Positions 17,480 to 25,941 of a stretch of DNA of 33,120 nucleotides are shown in pieces. Within the stretch, counting starts at the first letter, position 1. The number at the start of each line of letters is the position of its first letter. Source of the DNA: Balneolaceae bacterium (GTDB taxonomy: Bacteria > Bacteroidota > Rhodothermia > Balneolales > Balneolaceae); assembly GCA_020832415.1 (NCBI GenBank), contig JAFIES010000031.1, positions 1 through 33,120 of the forward strand, written 5' to 3'. The notes under the pieces were generated by a model. The model made no database searches, was not told where the DNA came from, and saw only the letters and a list, made by a program, of their open reading frames with translations. The position numbers were made by a program, and so were the translations under genes.

Positions 17480-18277
17480 TTACTCTTTGATGTGGGCAAT
17501 GATTCTGAGCGGAGCGCCACTCCCATCTTTTATTTTCATGGGAAGGGCAACAACATAAGCACCTATCGGTGGCAAACGATCTAAATTAGCCACATTTTCA
17601 AACCCGGGGATATTTTGTTCGAACAAAATCTGGTGGCTTTCAAACAACTCTGATTTGCCAAAATCGAGTGATGGCGTATCAAGACCTACCGCTTTGATGG
17701 TTCTGTTATCAACCAGCCATTGCGCAGTTTCAGGATGAATACCCGGAAAGCTTAATTCGGCCACTCCCTCTTCGCCTCTTTTTTCTGTACCAAGATATGC
17801 TGCGGCATCCGGCCAAAAAGCTCCCATACCGGTATGAAAAAGAAGAATCGATCCATCCGGTATTTCGCCATGTTCAATCTCCCATGTAGTCAAATCAGAT
17901 ATTTGTATTTCATAATCTCTGTTTTGTGATACCTGCTCGGTTACATCCACAACAATTGCTCTTCCTGTTAGCTGATCAAGCCCTAACTCATCTACAGTTT
18001 TTCTGTTTTCGTAGAAATGAATCGGGGCATCAAGATGGGTACCGCCATGTTCGGCTGTGCAAAATTCGAACGATTCGTAGTAAAATCCGCCATCGGTGAT
18101 GCCTACAAAAACTGTATCGATCTTAAATGTGCTCGACGTGGGCCAGAATAGTGTTTCTTCAGAATATTCGTGAGTCAGGTCAATCCAGGTACCATCTTCC
18201 CACTCAACTGTTTCATTTTGTATGCAGGAGATCAGAAGTCCGGTAATCAGGAGTAACGGGAGTAATTTGTTCATCAT
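17480..18277 (-). CDS. Cyclase / kynurenine-formamidase-like lipoprotein (PF04199 family)
   Basis: 265 residues. The N-terminus LLPLLLITGLLISC ends in a lipobox with cysteine 18, so the protein is probably a lipoprotein outside the cytoplasm. The catalytic metal motif HGGTHLDAPIHF is intact (H77, H81, D83, H87), as in bacterial KynB arylformamidases and related metal-dependent amidohydrolases. A second conserved stretch is GLDTPSLDFGKS. KynB is normally cytoplasmic, so a lipidated member probably hydrolyses some other extracellular or periplasmic substrate. No tryptophan-catabolism gene is nearby. It lies 64 nt downstream of the channel gene on the same strand, and 157 nt separate it from the DUF4097 gene. 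Family assignment is firm; substrate is unknown. Confidence 0.85.
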   Translation of the reverse strand: MMNKLLPLLLITGLLISCIQNETVEWEDGTWIDLTHEYSEETLFWPTSSTFKIDTVFVGITDGGFYYESFEFCTAEHGGTHLDAPIHFYENRKTVDELGLDQLTGRAIVVDVTEQVSQNRDYEIQISDLTTWEIEHGEIPDGSILLFHTGMGAFWPDAAAYLGTEKRGEEGVAELSFPGIHPETAQWLVDNRTIKAVGLDTPSLDFGKSELFESHQILFEQNIPGFENVANLDRLPPIGAYVVALPMKIKDGSGAPLRIIAHIKE

Positions 18278-18341
18278 AATTGGATGGATTTCAATTGACT
18301 CCCGAAATAAATCAATAATATTCTAAATAACAATCAATGGA

Positions 18342-19604
18342 TTACGGTTTTGTAAGATGCTGAAAATCAAAACCCGATGGCTGCTGGAAAATTCTCAATC
18401 CAAACTCAGGAGCTACGGCAATCAGATGATCAAAAATATCCGCCTGAATCGCTTCATATTCTGCCCATGCTGTGGTGTCGGTAAAGAGGTAAACCTGCAG
18501 TGGAAGTCCTCTTTCCGTGGGTTCGAGCTGCCGAACAAGCATCAGTAAGTTTTTATTTGATCGCGGATGCTTCTTAAGATATTCTATGATGTACGCCCTG
18601 AATGTACCGATGTTGGTGAGCCAGCGCCCATTGGTTAATGTAGTGCGACTATCTTTAAGGTGCTTTGAGTTGTAGGTGTTAACATCGTCCATCTTTTTTG
18701 AGATGTACTCGTCAAGCAAGTGGGATGTGCGCAATCGCTGAATCTCCTTCCATGAAAGAAATCGAATGCTGGATATATCGATATTGAGCGATCGCATGAT
18801 TCTCCGCCCGCCCGATTCCTGCATACCGCGCCAGTTTCGAAAGCTGTGATCCAGAAATTTATGGGTTGGAATAACTGTGATGGTTTTGTCCCAGTTCTGT
18901 ACTCGCACAGTATTCAGGGCGATATCAACCACATCCCCATCAGCACCAAAGTTCGGCATTTCAATCCAGTCGCCCACACGAATAAGATCGTTATTGGTGA
19001 GCTGTACACTGGCCACCAGCGAGAGCAAGGTATCCCTGAACAAGAGAAGTATTATCGCCATAATGGCACCAATACCACTTAGAAAGAACCACGGTGATTT
19101 GTCTGCCAGACTTGAAATAATGAAGAAACCGGCAAGTACATAGATAACCACTTTTCCCAGCTGTATGTAACTCTTAATGGGTGCTTTATTCTCTTGCGGC
19201 CTCATCAAATAGAGTGTATGAACGGAAGAGAGAAATGCATCAAATACCCTTGCCCCTACAAGTATCATGGTGGCAGCAGCAATTCTGATCACAAATTCAG
19301 TGAGAATGGAGTGTATTTCAGGTAATAATCCCAGGCCGTTGTAAATAATCTGTAACGGTACTATAAACAGTGCACGCTGTGGCAGCTTGTGTTTCAAAAT
19401 TACCGCATACCACTCTGTGGTGGTTTTTTCATCCAGCTTGTGAAGCAGTTTAATAATCCAGTAGCGAATTATGAGGTGTATAATCCCGCTCACCAGAAAA
19501 ATGATGGCGAGTGCAAGTCCCTCCTGTGCATAGGGAGTTTGCATCTCTTGCGGAAGAAATCCAACAATATTGTCTAAAAGCTGGTTTTGAATGAAGTACA
19601 TCAT
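18342..19604 (-). CDS. MscS-family mechanosensitive channel (YbdG-like)
   Basis: 420 residues from ATG 19604. A longer reading starting at 19631 begins inside the stem of a terminator, so I reject it. The N-terminal half has about five membrane segments. The pore-lining helix and the MscS beta domain follow, with FRDTLLSLVASVQLTNNDLIRVGDWIEM and VQNWDKTITVIPTHKFLDHSFRNWRGM in the spacing typical of the family. The long C-terminal domain, with RGLPLQVYLFTDTTAWAEYE, is the mark of the YbdG/MscM branch, and length also agrees. It probably releases solutes on osmotic downshift, which suits a salt-adapted organism. Preceded by a terminator, it should have its own promoter close to the start. Confidence 0.9.
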   Translation of the reverse strand: MMYFIQNQLLDNIVGFLPQEMQTPYAQEGLALAIIFLVSGIIHLIIRYWIIKLLHKLDEKTTTEWYAVILKHKLPQRALFIVPLQIIYNGLGLLPEIHSILTEFVIRIAAATMILVGARVFDAFLSSVHTLYLMRPQENKAPIKSYIQLGKVVIYVLAGFFIISSLADKSPWFFLSGIGAIMAIILLLFRDTLLSLVASVQLTNNDLIRVGDWIEMPNFGADGDVVDIALNTVRVQNWDKTITVIPTHKFLDHSFRNWRGMQESGGRRIMRSLNIDISSIRFLSWKEIQRLRTSHLLDEYISKKMDDVNTYNSKHLKDSRTTLTNGRWLTNIGTFRAYIIEYLKKHPRSNKNLLMLVRQLEPTERGLPLQVYLFTDTTAWAEYEAIQADIFDHLIAVAPEFGLRIFQQPSGFDFQHLTKP

Positions 19605-19615
19605 AATATTTGTGT

Positions 19616-19645
19616 AAAAAAAAGACCCCATTAATTTATGAGGTC
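19616..19645 (-). terminator. Intrinsic terminator between the unknown lipoprotein and the MscS-type channel
   Basis: Read on the minus strand, GACCTCAT (19645-19638) pairs with ATGGGGTC (19631-19624) with one G.U pair and a 6-nt loop, followed by eight T (19623-19616). It lies 73 nt behind the stop of the lipoprotein gene. Its stem contains the ATG that would extend the channel gene, which settles the channel start. Confidence 0.82.
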
Positions 19646-19717
19646 CGTTTTTCTGTTTTTAAAAATCTGAAATATTCTGTGCCTTAAGTTAGCACTTCTT
19701 ACACCTTAATTCAGTTC

Positions 19718-21181
19718 TCAATTTAATCTTTCCATACTGTTTTCAAGCAAGCGGATATGATCAAATTTGACATCATAAAGCATTCGGCTTCTTTCTGCAA
19801 CTTCGCTTGATACTGAGCCCCAATCAGATGCGCGTTCAAACGCAGATCCTTTCCGGTAGATATTACCCGCAGTGGTGATGAACATTCCGGTAGTGGAAAC
19901 TCGTAACGTCTCATCGAGCACAGACCCATCATCATAATTAACCGTACTCACCAATCGACTTTCTGAATTGAGGTGATACTCAAGTGCACCGAGCAGTGCT
20001 GTATCCGATAACTCACCGATCACCTCAAAGAGATCTTCTCTCTCGTTGGTGATATACATAGACGTACCTTCTCGTTCACGGTCAAATGAATAGCCGCCAC
20101 CGATATGGTTCAGAAACTGGTACCAGTCATATATATCTACTTCATCTGAGGCAGCTGAGGCGCCATCATAAGTGAACTCAATTTCGGAGGGCAATCCCCA
20201 CGGGCGAACTAGAGGATTCACGGCTTCAAACATTGAAACGGTTCGTTCGAAAATGGTGTGTGCTGTTTCACGGTCTTCATCAGTTCCAAACATGTAAAGC
20301 ATATCATACATCGATTTTTTTCCGCGAATCATCGCGCCTACAGCATCGAGCATCCAGATAGTTCCATCACCAAAATCATAAATGGATGCCTCTTCAATCC
20401 AGGCATCATCGAGTATCTCAGCAATTGAGCGATAGATCTCTACCATCTCATCCGTGCTGTAATTTAGCCACGCTTCAAGTGATTCCTCAGGCATTAAACC
20501 CATATTGTCTTCCCCACCGGGTTTGGCCCAGATAATCCAGGCGTAAGCGTGCCCATGAATTCCGCCCAGGCCATAACTCATGCTTTTGTGATCCACTGTA
20601 CCATCTTCGTTCAGAAACTTTCCATCAAACAGCACTTCATCCAAGAGATATCTGCCAGGCATCACCAGATAGTTGGATGGCTCACGTGATAATCGATCGT
20701 ACAAAATCTGGTCATTATAACGATCGCCGCGATGGTGCATGTGATATGAATAGACAAGGTGTGGATAGACAGATAAATCTACTGCACCCGATGGTTTATA
20801 ATCACGTCCAACCTTTTCGTGATACGAGTAAAACTTTCCGTTCTCATGGAAAAAGAGATCAATCTTATTTACAAGATCCAGCCAGTTCTCTGCCCTCTGG
20901 TTCATCATATCCGGATAAAGTTCTGGCATGTACGCTTCAGATGCATATTCAGAATCCCTTGAATTACCGGATATCATAAAAATTGCATGCAGCAGATTGC
21001 TGTAATCATTCACATAGATTTTTTCATCTTTGAAAACCGGTTCGCCACTCTCTGAAATTGCATAGGGTATGATAACACCGGGTTGTATTGGCTCACCCAG
21101 ATCAGATTCCTCAGATGTACATCCGATCAGAACTGCCAGTATGAATATTGAAAAAAGGCTGAGTCGAAGAGTTGTATTCAT
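19718..21181 (-). CDS. Acidic lipoprotein of unknown function
   Basis: 487 residues from ATG 21181. An upstream ATG at 21295 would add 38 residues rich in Lys and Phe in front of an ideal lipoprotein signal, so the shorter start is preferred. The signal peptide MNTTLRLSLFSIFILAVLIGC ends in lipobox cysteine 21, followed by acidic residues. The mature part is rich in Asp, Glu, Tyr and Trp, with phrases such as SYGLGGIHGHAYAWIIWAKP, DFGDGTIWMLDAVGAMIRG and DWYQFLNHIGGGYSFD. The helix-rich, aromatic pattern may suggest an alpha/alpha toroid like some glycan-active enzymes, but I recognise no catalytic motif. It is monocistronic: AT-rich gap upstream, terminator downstream. Confidence 0.75.
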   Translation of the reverse strand: MNTTLRLSLFSIFILAVLIGCTSEESDLGEPIQPGVIIPYAISESGEPVFKDEKIYVNDYSNLLHAIFMISGNSRDSEYASEAYMPELYPDMMNQRAENWLDLVNKIDLFFHENGKFYSYHEKVGRDYKPSGAVDLSVYPHLVYSYHMHHRGDRYNDQILYDRLSREPSNYLVMPGRYLLDEVLFDGKFLNEDGTVDHKSMSYGLGGIHGHAYAWIIWAKPGGEDNMGLMPEESLEAWLNYSTDEMVEIYRSIAEILDDAWIEEASIYDFGDGTIWMLDAVGAMIRGKKSMYDMLYMFGTDEDRETAHTIFERTVSMFEAVNPLVRPWGLPSEIEFTYDGASAASDEVDIYDWYQFLNHIGGGYSFDREREGTSMYITNEREDLFEVIGELSDTALLGALEYHLNSESRLVSTVNYDDGSVLDETLRVSTTGMFITTAGNIYRKGSAFERASDWGSVSSEVAERSRMLYDVKFDHIRLLENSMERLN

Positions 21182-21506
21182 TTTCTTTTTCTTGATTTCT
21201 TTTTCCGATTCGAAAATTGATAAGAGTAAGATAGATCTCTTGCGTAAAAATAGCGCACAGAAAATCTTTAAAGTAGTGAAGAACTGGTATTGCACGAGAT
21301 GAGAAAGGACTTTTGATTAGTGCAACTCTTATTAATATAGCTGTGATTAACCCTTCTTTACAAATCAATTTTGTATTGTATAAGTAATGTATACTTATAA
21401 TTAGTTTATATGATATTATACTTGCTTAATTATAACCTAAATAGCTCTATTAATGGTAATAATTGAACAAAATGAGTATGTGCTTTGAAGGAAATCATAG
21501 AAAAAG
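21182..21506. other. AT-rich gene-free intergenic region with a palindrome
   Basis: About 325 bases with no convincing ORF. Both flanking genes are on the minus strand, so it should hold the promoter of the lipoprotein gene and the end of the ABC-F transcript. At 21379-21399 a palindrome has perfect 8-bp arms (TATAAGTA and TACTTATA) around 5 nt and could be an operator. At 21500-21518 a 7-bp hairpin (GAAAAAG/CTTTTTC) overlaps the ABC-F stop codon and may be a weak terminator. Confidence 0.5.
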
Positions 21507-23405
21507 TCACGCTTTTTCAGCGAGCTCAAGCCATCGCAAGGTCACTTCATCAATTTCATCTTCTGTTGATTTGTACTCAGCAGCTTTTTCCTGTAGTTCT
21601 TCATAATTCAACCCGCCGATATTCATCTGCTTCTCAATCTCAGCCTTCTTTTCCTCCAGCTTCGCTATCTCTTTTTCCAGTTTTGTAAGCTCTTTCTTCT
21701 CAGAAAATGTGAGTTTCTTTTCTGAGGATTTCTTTGTCTCTGCAGATTTTGGTTTTGTTTTGGCTGCCGTAATCTCTGATTTTTGTTCCCGTTTCTTCTG
21801 CTGATCTTCCAGTAGTTTAAGCTCCCGATACTCAGAATAGGTTCCATGATGATCGAGTATATTTCCATCTCCTTCAAACACAAAGTAGTGATCTACCAGT
21901 TTATCCATAAAAAATCTATCGTGAGATACAATGATCAGGCAGCCGCCAAATCCTTCCAGAAATTCCTCAAGCTTTTGAAGGGTCTGCAGATCAAGATCGT
22001 TGGTTGGCTCATCCAGAATCATAAAATTGGGATTCTTGATCAAAGTCATCATCAGCCCCAACCGTCTCTTCTCCCCGCCACTAAGTTTCTCTGCCGGTGT
22101 GTATTGCATCTCCGGGGTAAACATAAAATGCTCAAGAAATTGAGAAGCAGAAATTTTACTGCCGTCGGCAAGTTGAATCACCAGAGCGATATCTTTAATA
22201 ATATCTATCACCCGCATCCCTTCATCGATGGTGATACCCTGCTGGCGATAGTGCCCGAATACAATGGTTTCTCCGGTAATAATCTCACCTGAATCTACGG
22301 GTTCATCCCCTGTTAAAATGTTTAAAAATGTACTCTTGCCCGCTCCGTTCTTCCCGATAATTCCAATTCTTTCACCACGATTAAAAGAGTAGCTGAATTC
22401 ATCCAATATCACCAGATCATCAAACTTTTTGGTGATTTTTTTCACCTCTAAAACCTGTTTGCCCATTCGGCTCATGGTTGTTTCAAGGCGCATTTCACTA
22501 TCGGGAGAATTATCCTGAGCTTTCTTTTTGGTTTCATAAAACGCTTTAATTCGGCTCTTCGATTTGGTTGTGCGCGCTTTTGGGCCTCGGCGCATCCACT
22601 CCAGCTCCTGTTTAAACAGCTGCCCAGCTTTGGCAAGCTCAGTTTGCCGTACAGCTTCCCGTTCTGCCCTCTTTTCAAGAAAGTACTGGTAATTTCCTTT
22701 GTGATGGTACAATTCACCATCGCTCATCTCGATGATGTGAGTACAAACCCTGTCAAGAAAATAGCGGTCGTGAGTTACCATCAGGAGTGTAGTTGTCGAC
22801 TTTTCCAGGTACGCCTCCAGCCATTCAATCATCTCAACATCCAGATGGTTGGTCGGTTCATCCAGAATCAGCAGATCGGGATCGTCAAGCAACACAAAAG
22901 CAAGTGCCACACGCTTCCTCTCTCCACCGGAAAGTGTTGAAATGGATTGCTCCAGATTGTGGATATTTAAAACACCCAAAATCTGCTCCATCCGTTGCTC
23001 ATAACCCCAGGCGTTGGCAGCATCCATCTTTGCGATGGCTTTTTCAAATGCCGCGGCAGTTTCATCGTTGTAATTTTCAGCCTGTGCATTGGCTGCCTGC
23101 TCGTAAGCTCTTACAATTTTCCCTGTATCTGAGTGTCCTTGCGAGATAAACTCACTGATTGTGAGATGCTCATCAAGTTCGGGTTCTTGTTCCAGATAGC
23201 CAATTCGAATGCCATTTCGAACCATCACCTCACCGGAATCAGCTGTCTCCTTACCCGCTAAAATTTTCAAAAGGGTTGATTTACCCGTTCCGTTTTCTGC
23301 GATAAGTGCCGTTTTATCGCCTTTTGATATGCCAAATGTAATATTCTCGAAAAGTGGTTTAAGGCCAAAGCTTTTCGAAAGGGAGTCAGTAGAGAGATAG
23401 GTCAT
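21507..23405 (-). CDS. uup: ABC-F family ATPase, Uup-like
   Basis: Soluble twin-ATPase protein of the ABC-F family, which acts on ribosomes and has no membrane domain. 632 residues, against 635 for E. coli Uup. The first nucleotide domain has Walker A AENGTGKST (36-44), signature LSGGERKR, Walker B LLILDEPTNHLD and the switch THDRYFLD. A linker follows (about 240-320) with the charged phrase ELEWMRRGPKARTTKSKSRI, typical of Uup. The second domain has Walker A GKNGAGKST, LSGGEKRRLGL, ILDEPTNDLD and SHDRFFMD. The C-terminal region (about 540-632) is Lys/Glu-rich and coiled-coil, the DNA/RNA-binding tail that marks Uup rather than EttA. The symbol rests on length and tail. Confidence 0.9.
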   Translation of the reverse strand: MTYLSTDSLSKSFGLKPLFENITFGISKGDKTALIAENGTGKSTLLKILAGKETADSGEVMVRNGIRIGYLEQEPELDEHLTISEFISQGHSDTGKIVRAYEQAANAQAENYNDETAAAFEKAIAKMDAANAWGYEQRMEQILGVLNIHNLEQSISTLSGGERKRVALAFVLLDDPDLLILDEPTNHLDVEMIEWLEAYLEKSTTTLLMVTHDRYFLDRVCTHIIEMSDGELYHHKGNYQYFLEKRAEREAVRQTELAKAGQLFKQELEWMRRGPKARTTKSKSRIKAFYETKKKAQDNSPDSEMRLETTMSRMGKQVLEVKKITKKFDDLVILDEFSYSFNRGERIGIIGKNGAGKSTFLNILTGDEPVDSGEIITGETIVFGHYRQQGITIDEGMRVIDIIKDIALVIQLADGSKISASQFLEHFMFTPEMQYTPAEKLSGGEKRRLGLMMTLIKNPNFMILDEPTNDLDLQTLQKLEEFLEGFGGCLIIVSHDRFFMDKLVDHYFVFEGDGNILDHHGTYSEYRELKLLEDQQKKREQKSEITAAKTKPKSAETKKSSEKKLTFSEKKELTKLEKEIAKLEEKKAEIEKQMNIGGLNYEELQEKAAEYKSTEDEIDEVTLRWLELAEKA

Positions 23406-23507
23406 GTATATTTTTGACTTGAAAAATAATTTCTCAAAAGATAATGATTCTATATGAAGGAAACGGGGAATCTGCTCCTATTTTATCCGTGCAGAATTGT
23501 AGAGTTT

Positions 23508-23753
23508 CTAATACTTTTTTGGACTGCTAAACCGCATTTCAGAGCCGGTTCGAAGATTTTTATGCTTGGTTTTTCGGCCGGCAACTCTCTTTCTCCACAT
23601 TTTAAAACTTGATGACTGCATTTCTTTACGCATCAATGCAATGACCTCTTTTTCGCCAAGGTTAAACTGAACTTCAATCGCTTCGAAGGGAGTTCGATCT
23701 TCCCATGCCATTTCAATTATGCGGCTTATTTCAGATTTCTTCAGATTATTCAT
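23508..23753 (-). CDS. TIGR03643/DUF2805 family small basic protein
   Basis: 81 residues, basic, no signal peptide. The sequence RIIEMAWEDRTPFEAIEVQFNLGEKEV followed by MRKEMQSSSFKMWRKRVAGRKTKH matches my memory of the TIGR03643 family. The predicted helix-turn-helix-like first half (EIE-type helix, turn, LGEKEVIALMRK) suggests nucleic-acid binding, but the function is unknown. It lies 102 nt upstream of the ABC-F gene on the same strand and 145 nt from the divergent TonB-dependent receptor. Confidence 0.82.
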   Translation of the reverse strand: MNNLKKSEISRIIEMAWEDRTPFEAIEVQFNLGEKEVIALMRKEMQSSSFKMWRKRVAGRKTKHKNLRTGSEMRFSSPKKY

Positions 23754-23898
23754 TTATCCGGATTTAGAAATAAAAACACCGAAATTCGCTGAATCGTTTT
23801 AACATTTTAGACATATGCCAAAGAATAAGACATGCTAATCTCTTATCTTTTCGCACGATTTAATCTTCAACTACAGAGTTTTATTGATACCAATACCG

Positions 23899-25899
23899 AT
23901 GAAAAAACTTGTTCTCCTTTTCATTCTGTCTGCAATCATTTCACCTCCCCTATTTGCTCAAATAAGTGCTGAACTCGACAGTATCACCGTAACAGCATCA
24001 AGAATTACTACCACAATTTCTGAAAGCGGCAAAAGTGTTTCCGTTATCACTCAGGAGAATATACGTTCGATGGCTGTTACCTCAGTTGATGAACTTCTTC
24101 GTTCTCTTCCCGGAGTAAATATTAATGCAAGGCAAGGATTTGGGGTTCAGGCTGATGTTGGCATTCGGGGAAGTACGTTTTCGCAGGTACTATTTATGCT
24201 GGACAATGTACCACTGAACGATCCACTTACTGCTCATTTCAACACAAATATACCTGTTTCACTTTCTGAAATCGGACAGGTTGAGCTGATCAGAGGGCCT
24301 GCCAGCACATCATTCGGGGCCGATGCCGTAGGTGGTGTGGTTCACATCAAAACAAAGATGTACCTTGAACGGGAAATTGACACCCGAAATGGTTTTCTTC
24401 ACCATTTCAATACCGATGTTGCAGCAGGCGAAAATGGCTTACAAATGCTCGATACAGCTGCCGAATTCCAGGCAAACCGGTGGAGATTCAGTGCTTCTGT
24501 TCGGGCAAGCAGTTCTGATGGTGAAACGTTTGCCAATCCCGGTTTTGCAGAGGGAATATCCGATCAGCAGGAGTACAACAGCTACTTTAAGCTCTTTAAT
24601 ACCTCCGCTGCCGTTTCGCGCCGGTTTAATGATAACTGGTCGTGGTATGTACGGGGAGGATACGATAAACGGGATTTCGATGCCCGCTACTTCTACACCC
24701 GCAGTATTTTTGATGAATCTGTTGAAGAGATCACAAACCGATGGGGATTAACATCTCTAAACTACAATAACGGAAATCACAGAACGGAATTGAATGCCTC
24801 ATACAGAGTGGTGGATGACATTTTTGATTTCAACCCTGCCATTGCACCGGCAAATGAGCATACCACCGGCCTACTGTTTCTCAATCTTTCCCATCAGTAT
24901 GAATTTGATGCAGAGAAATTTCGATTCCTGGGTGATCGGCTAAACAGAGTTCGCCTGATGGTTGGTGCTCAATATCTTGATAAGAAAATTGAGAGTACCG
25001 ATCGGGGGAATCATCAGGAATCGATGGGCGGAATTTACGCAATCAGTTCTGCCCGGTGGAGCGGCGGTTTAAATATCACCACAAGTTTACGCCTGCAATT
25101 TGATGCCCTGGGAAATGCCGATCTGCTGCCGCAACTCAGCACATCCTACAACCTTGAAACCATCACATTCAGAAGTTCTATTGGTCAGGCCGTTCGAACT
25201 GGTGATTTTACCGAAAGATATATCTCCTCTGCCCTGCCAAACCTAACACCACTCAGAAATATTGGTAATCCCGATTTAGAACCGGAAAAATCCCTCACGT
25301 TTGATGCCGGTTTCGATTGGACTCCCGTGCACCAGATCAAACTATCGCCAACTTTTTTCTATCGTTCATCAAGTAATCTGATTGATTATGCACTCACCAA
25401 CTCCGGTCAGATTACAAATGCATCGAACTTACTGCCGGATGAAGACTATTTTTACGCTTCAAATATTTCAAGCAGCAGTGCACGCGGTGTGGAAATTTTT
25501 CTGAATGGAAATTTCAGGCTTACAAACAGCCGTTCCGTTGCAGCAAATACCGGATACACCTATATCAAAACTACCAGCGATCAGGAGACTGTATCGAGAT
25601 ACATTGCCAATCATCCATCGCATCAGGCTAGTTTTTCTGCAGATTACAGGAGCTCTTTTTTCACAATTCAGTCTCAATCGAGCTACAATGTTCGTTCACC
25701 TGAAGCGGATGCCATTGTTTCCGGAGATGTGCCTTCATCTTATTTTATGACTCATCTGAGGTTTGCCGTTTCGCCATTTGGTGAAGGTGTTCAGTTCTAC
25801 AGCAGAATCATTAATCTCACCAACACTCAATACCAGGAGATTTTAGGTGCACCCATGCCGGGCCGCTGGGTAATGGGAGGAGTTCAAATCTCATTGTAG
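23899..25899 (+). CDS. TonB-dependent outer-membrane receptor
   Basis: 666 residues from ATG 23899; a TTG five codons upstream would spoil the signal peptide (MKKLVLLFILSAIISPPLFAQ). A short TonB-box-like stretch (LDSITVTASR) precedes the plug: SVDELLRSLPGVNINARQGFG, ADVGIRGSTFSQVLFMLDN and VELIRGPASTSFGADAVGGV. The remainder is a 22-strand-type barrel ending MGGVQISL. The plug resembles BtuB-like receptors rather than the large SusC type, and no SusD partner is present. The phrase LRNIGNPDLEPEKSLTFDAGF is common in this family. It transports an iron chelate, vitamin or similar small ligand using TonB energy; the ligand cannot be told from sequence or neighbours. The 145-nt gap to the divergent TIGR03643 gene should hold both promoters. 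Confidence 0.94.
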   Translation: MKKLVLLFILSAIISPPLFAQISAELDSITVTASRITTTISESGKSVSVITQENIRSMAVTSVDELLRSLPGVNINARQGFGVQADVGIRGSTFSQVLFMLDNVPLNDPLTAHFNTNIPVSLSEIGQVELIRGPASTSFGADAVGGVVHIKTKMYLEREIDTRNGFLHHFNTDVAAGENGLQMLDTAAEFQANRWRFSASVRASSSDGETFANPGFAEGISDQQEYNSYFKLFNTSAAVSRRFNDNWSWYVRGGYDKRDFDARYFYTRSIFDESVEEITNRWGLTSLNYNNGNHRTELNASYRVVDDIFDFNPAIAPANEHTTGLLFLNLSHQYEFDAEKFRFLGDRLNRVRLMVGAQYLDKKIESTDRGNHQESMGGIYAISSARWSGGLNITTSLRLQFDALGNADLLPQLSTSYNLETITFRSSIGQAVRTGDFTERYISSALPNLTPLRNIGNPDLEPEKSLTFDAGFDWTPVHQIKLSPTFFYRSSSNLIDYALTNSGQITNASNLLPDEDYFYASNISSSSARGVEIFLNGNFRLTNSRSVAANTGYTYIKTTSDQETVSRYIANHPSHQASFSADYRSSFFTIQSQSSYNVRSPEADAIVSGDVPSSYFMTHLRFAVSPFGEGVQFYSRIINLTNTQYQEILGAPMPGRWVMGGVQISL

Positions 25900-25941
25900 A
25901 TTCTTCCTTGCTGAATTCATTGAACTTTTACAGATTGATGA

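Noticed and set aside
19605-19631. Upstream ATG extending the mechanosensitive channel by nine residues
   Set aside because: The ATG falls inside the stem of a terminator; the double ATG at 19604/19601 is the better start.
21182-21295. Upstream ATG extending the unknown lipoprotein by 38 residues
   Set aside because: The extension is Lys/Phe-rich and AT-driven, and it would place the lipobox at residue 59.
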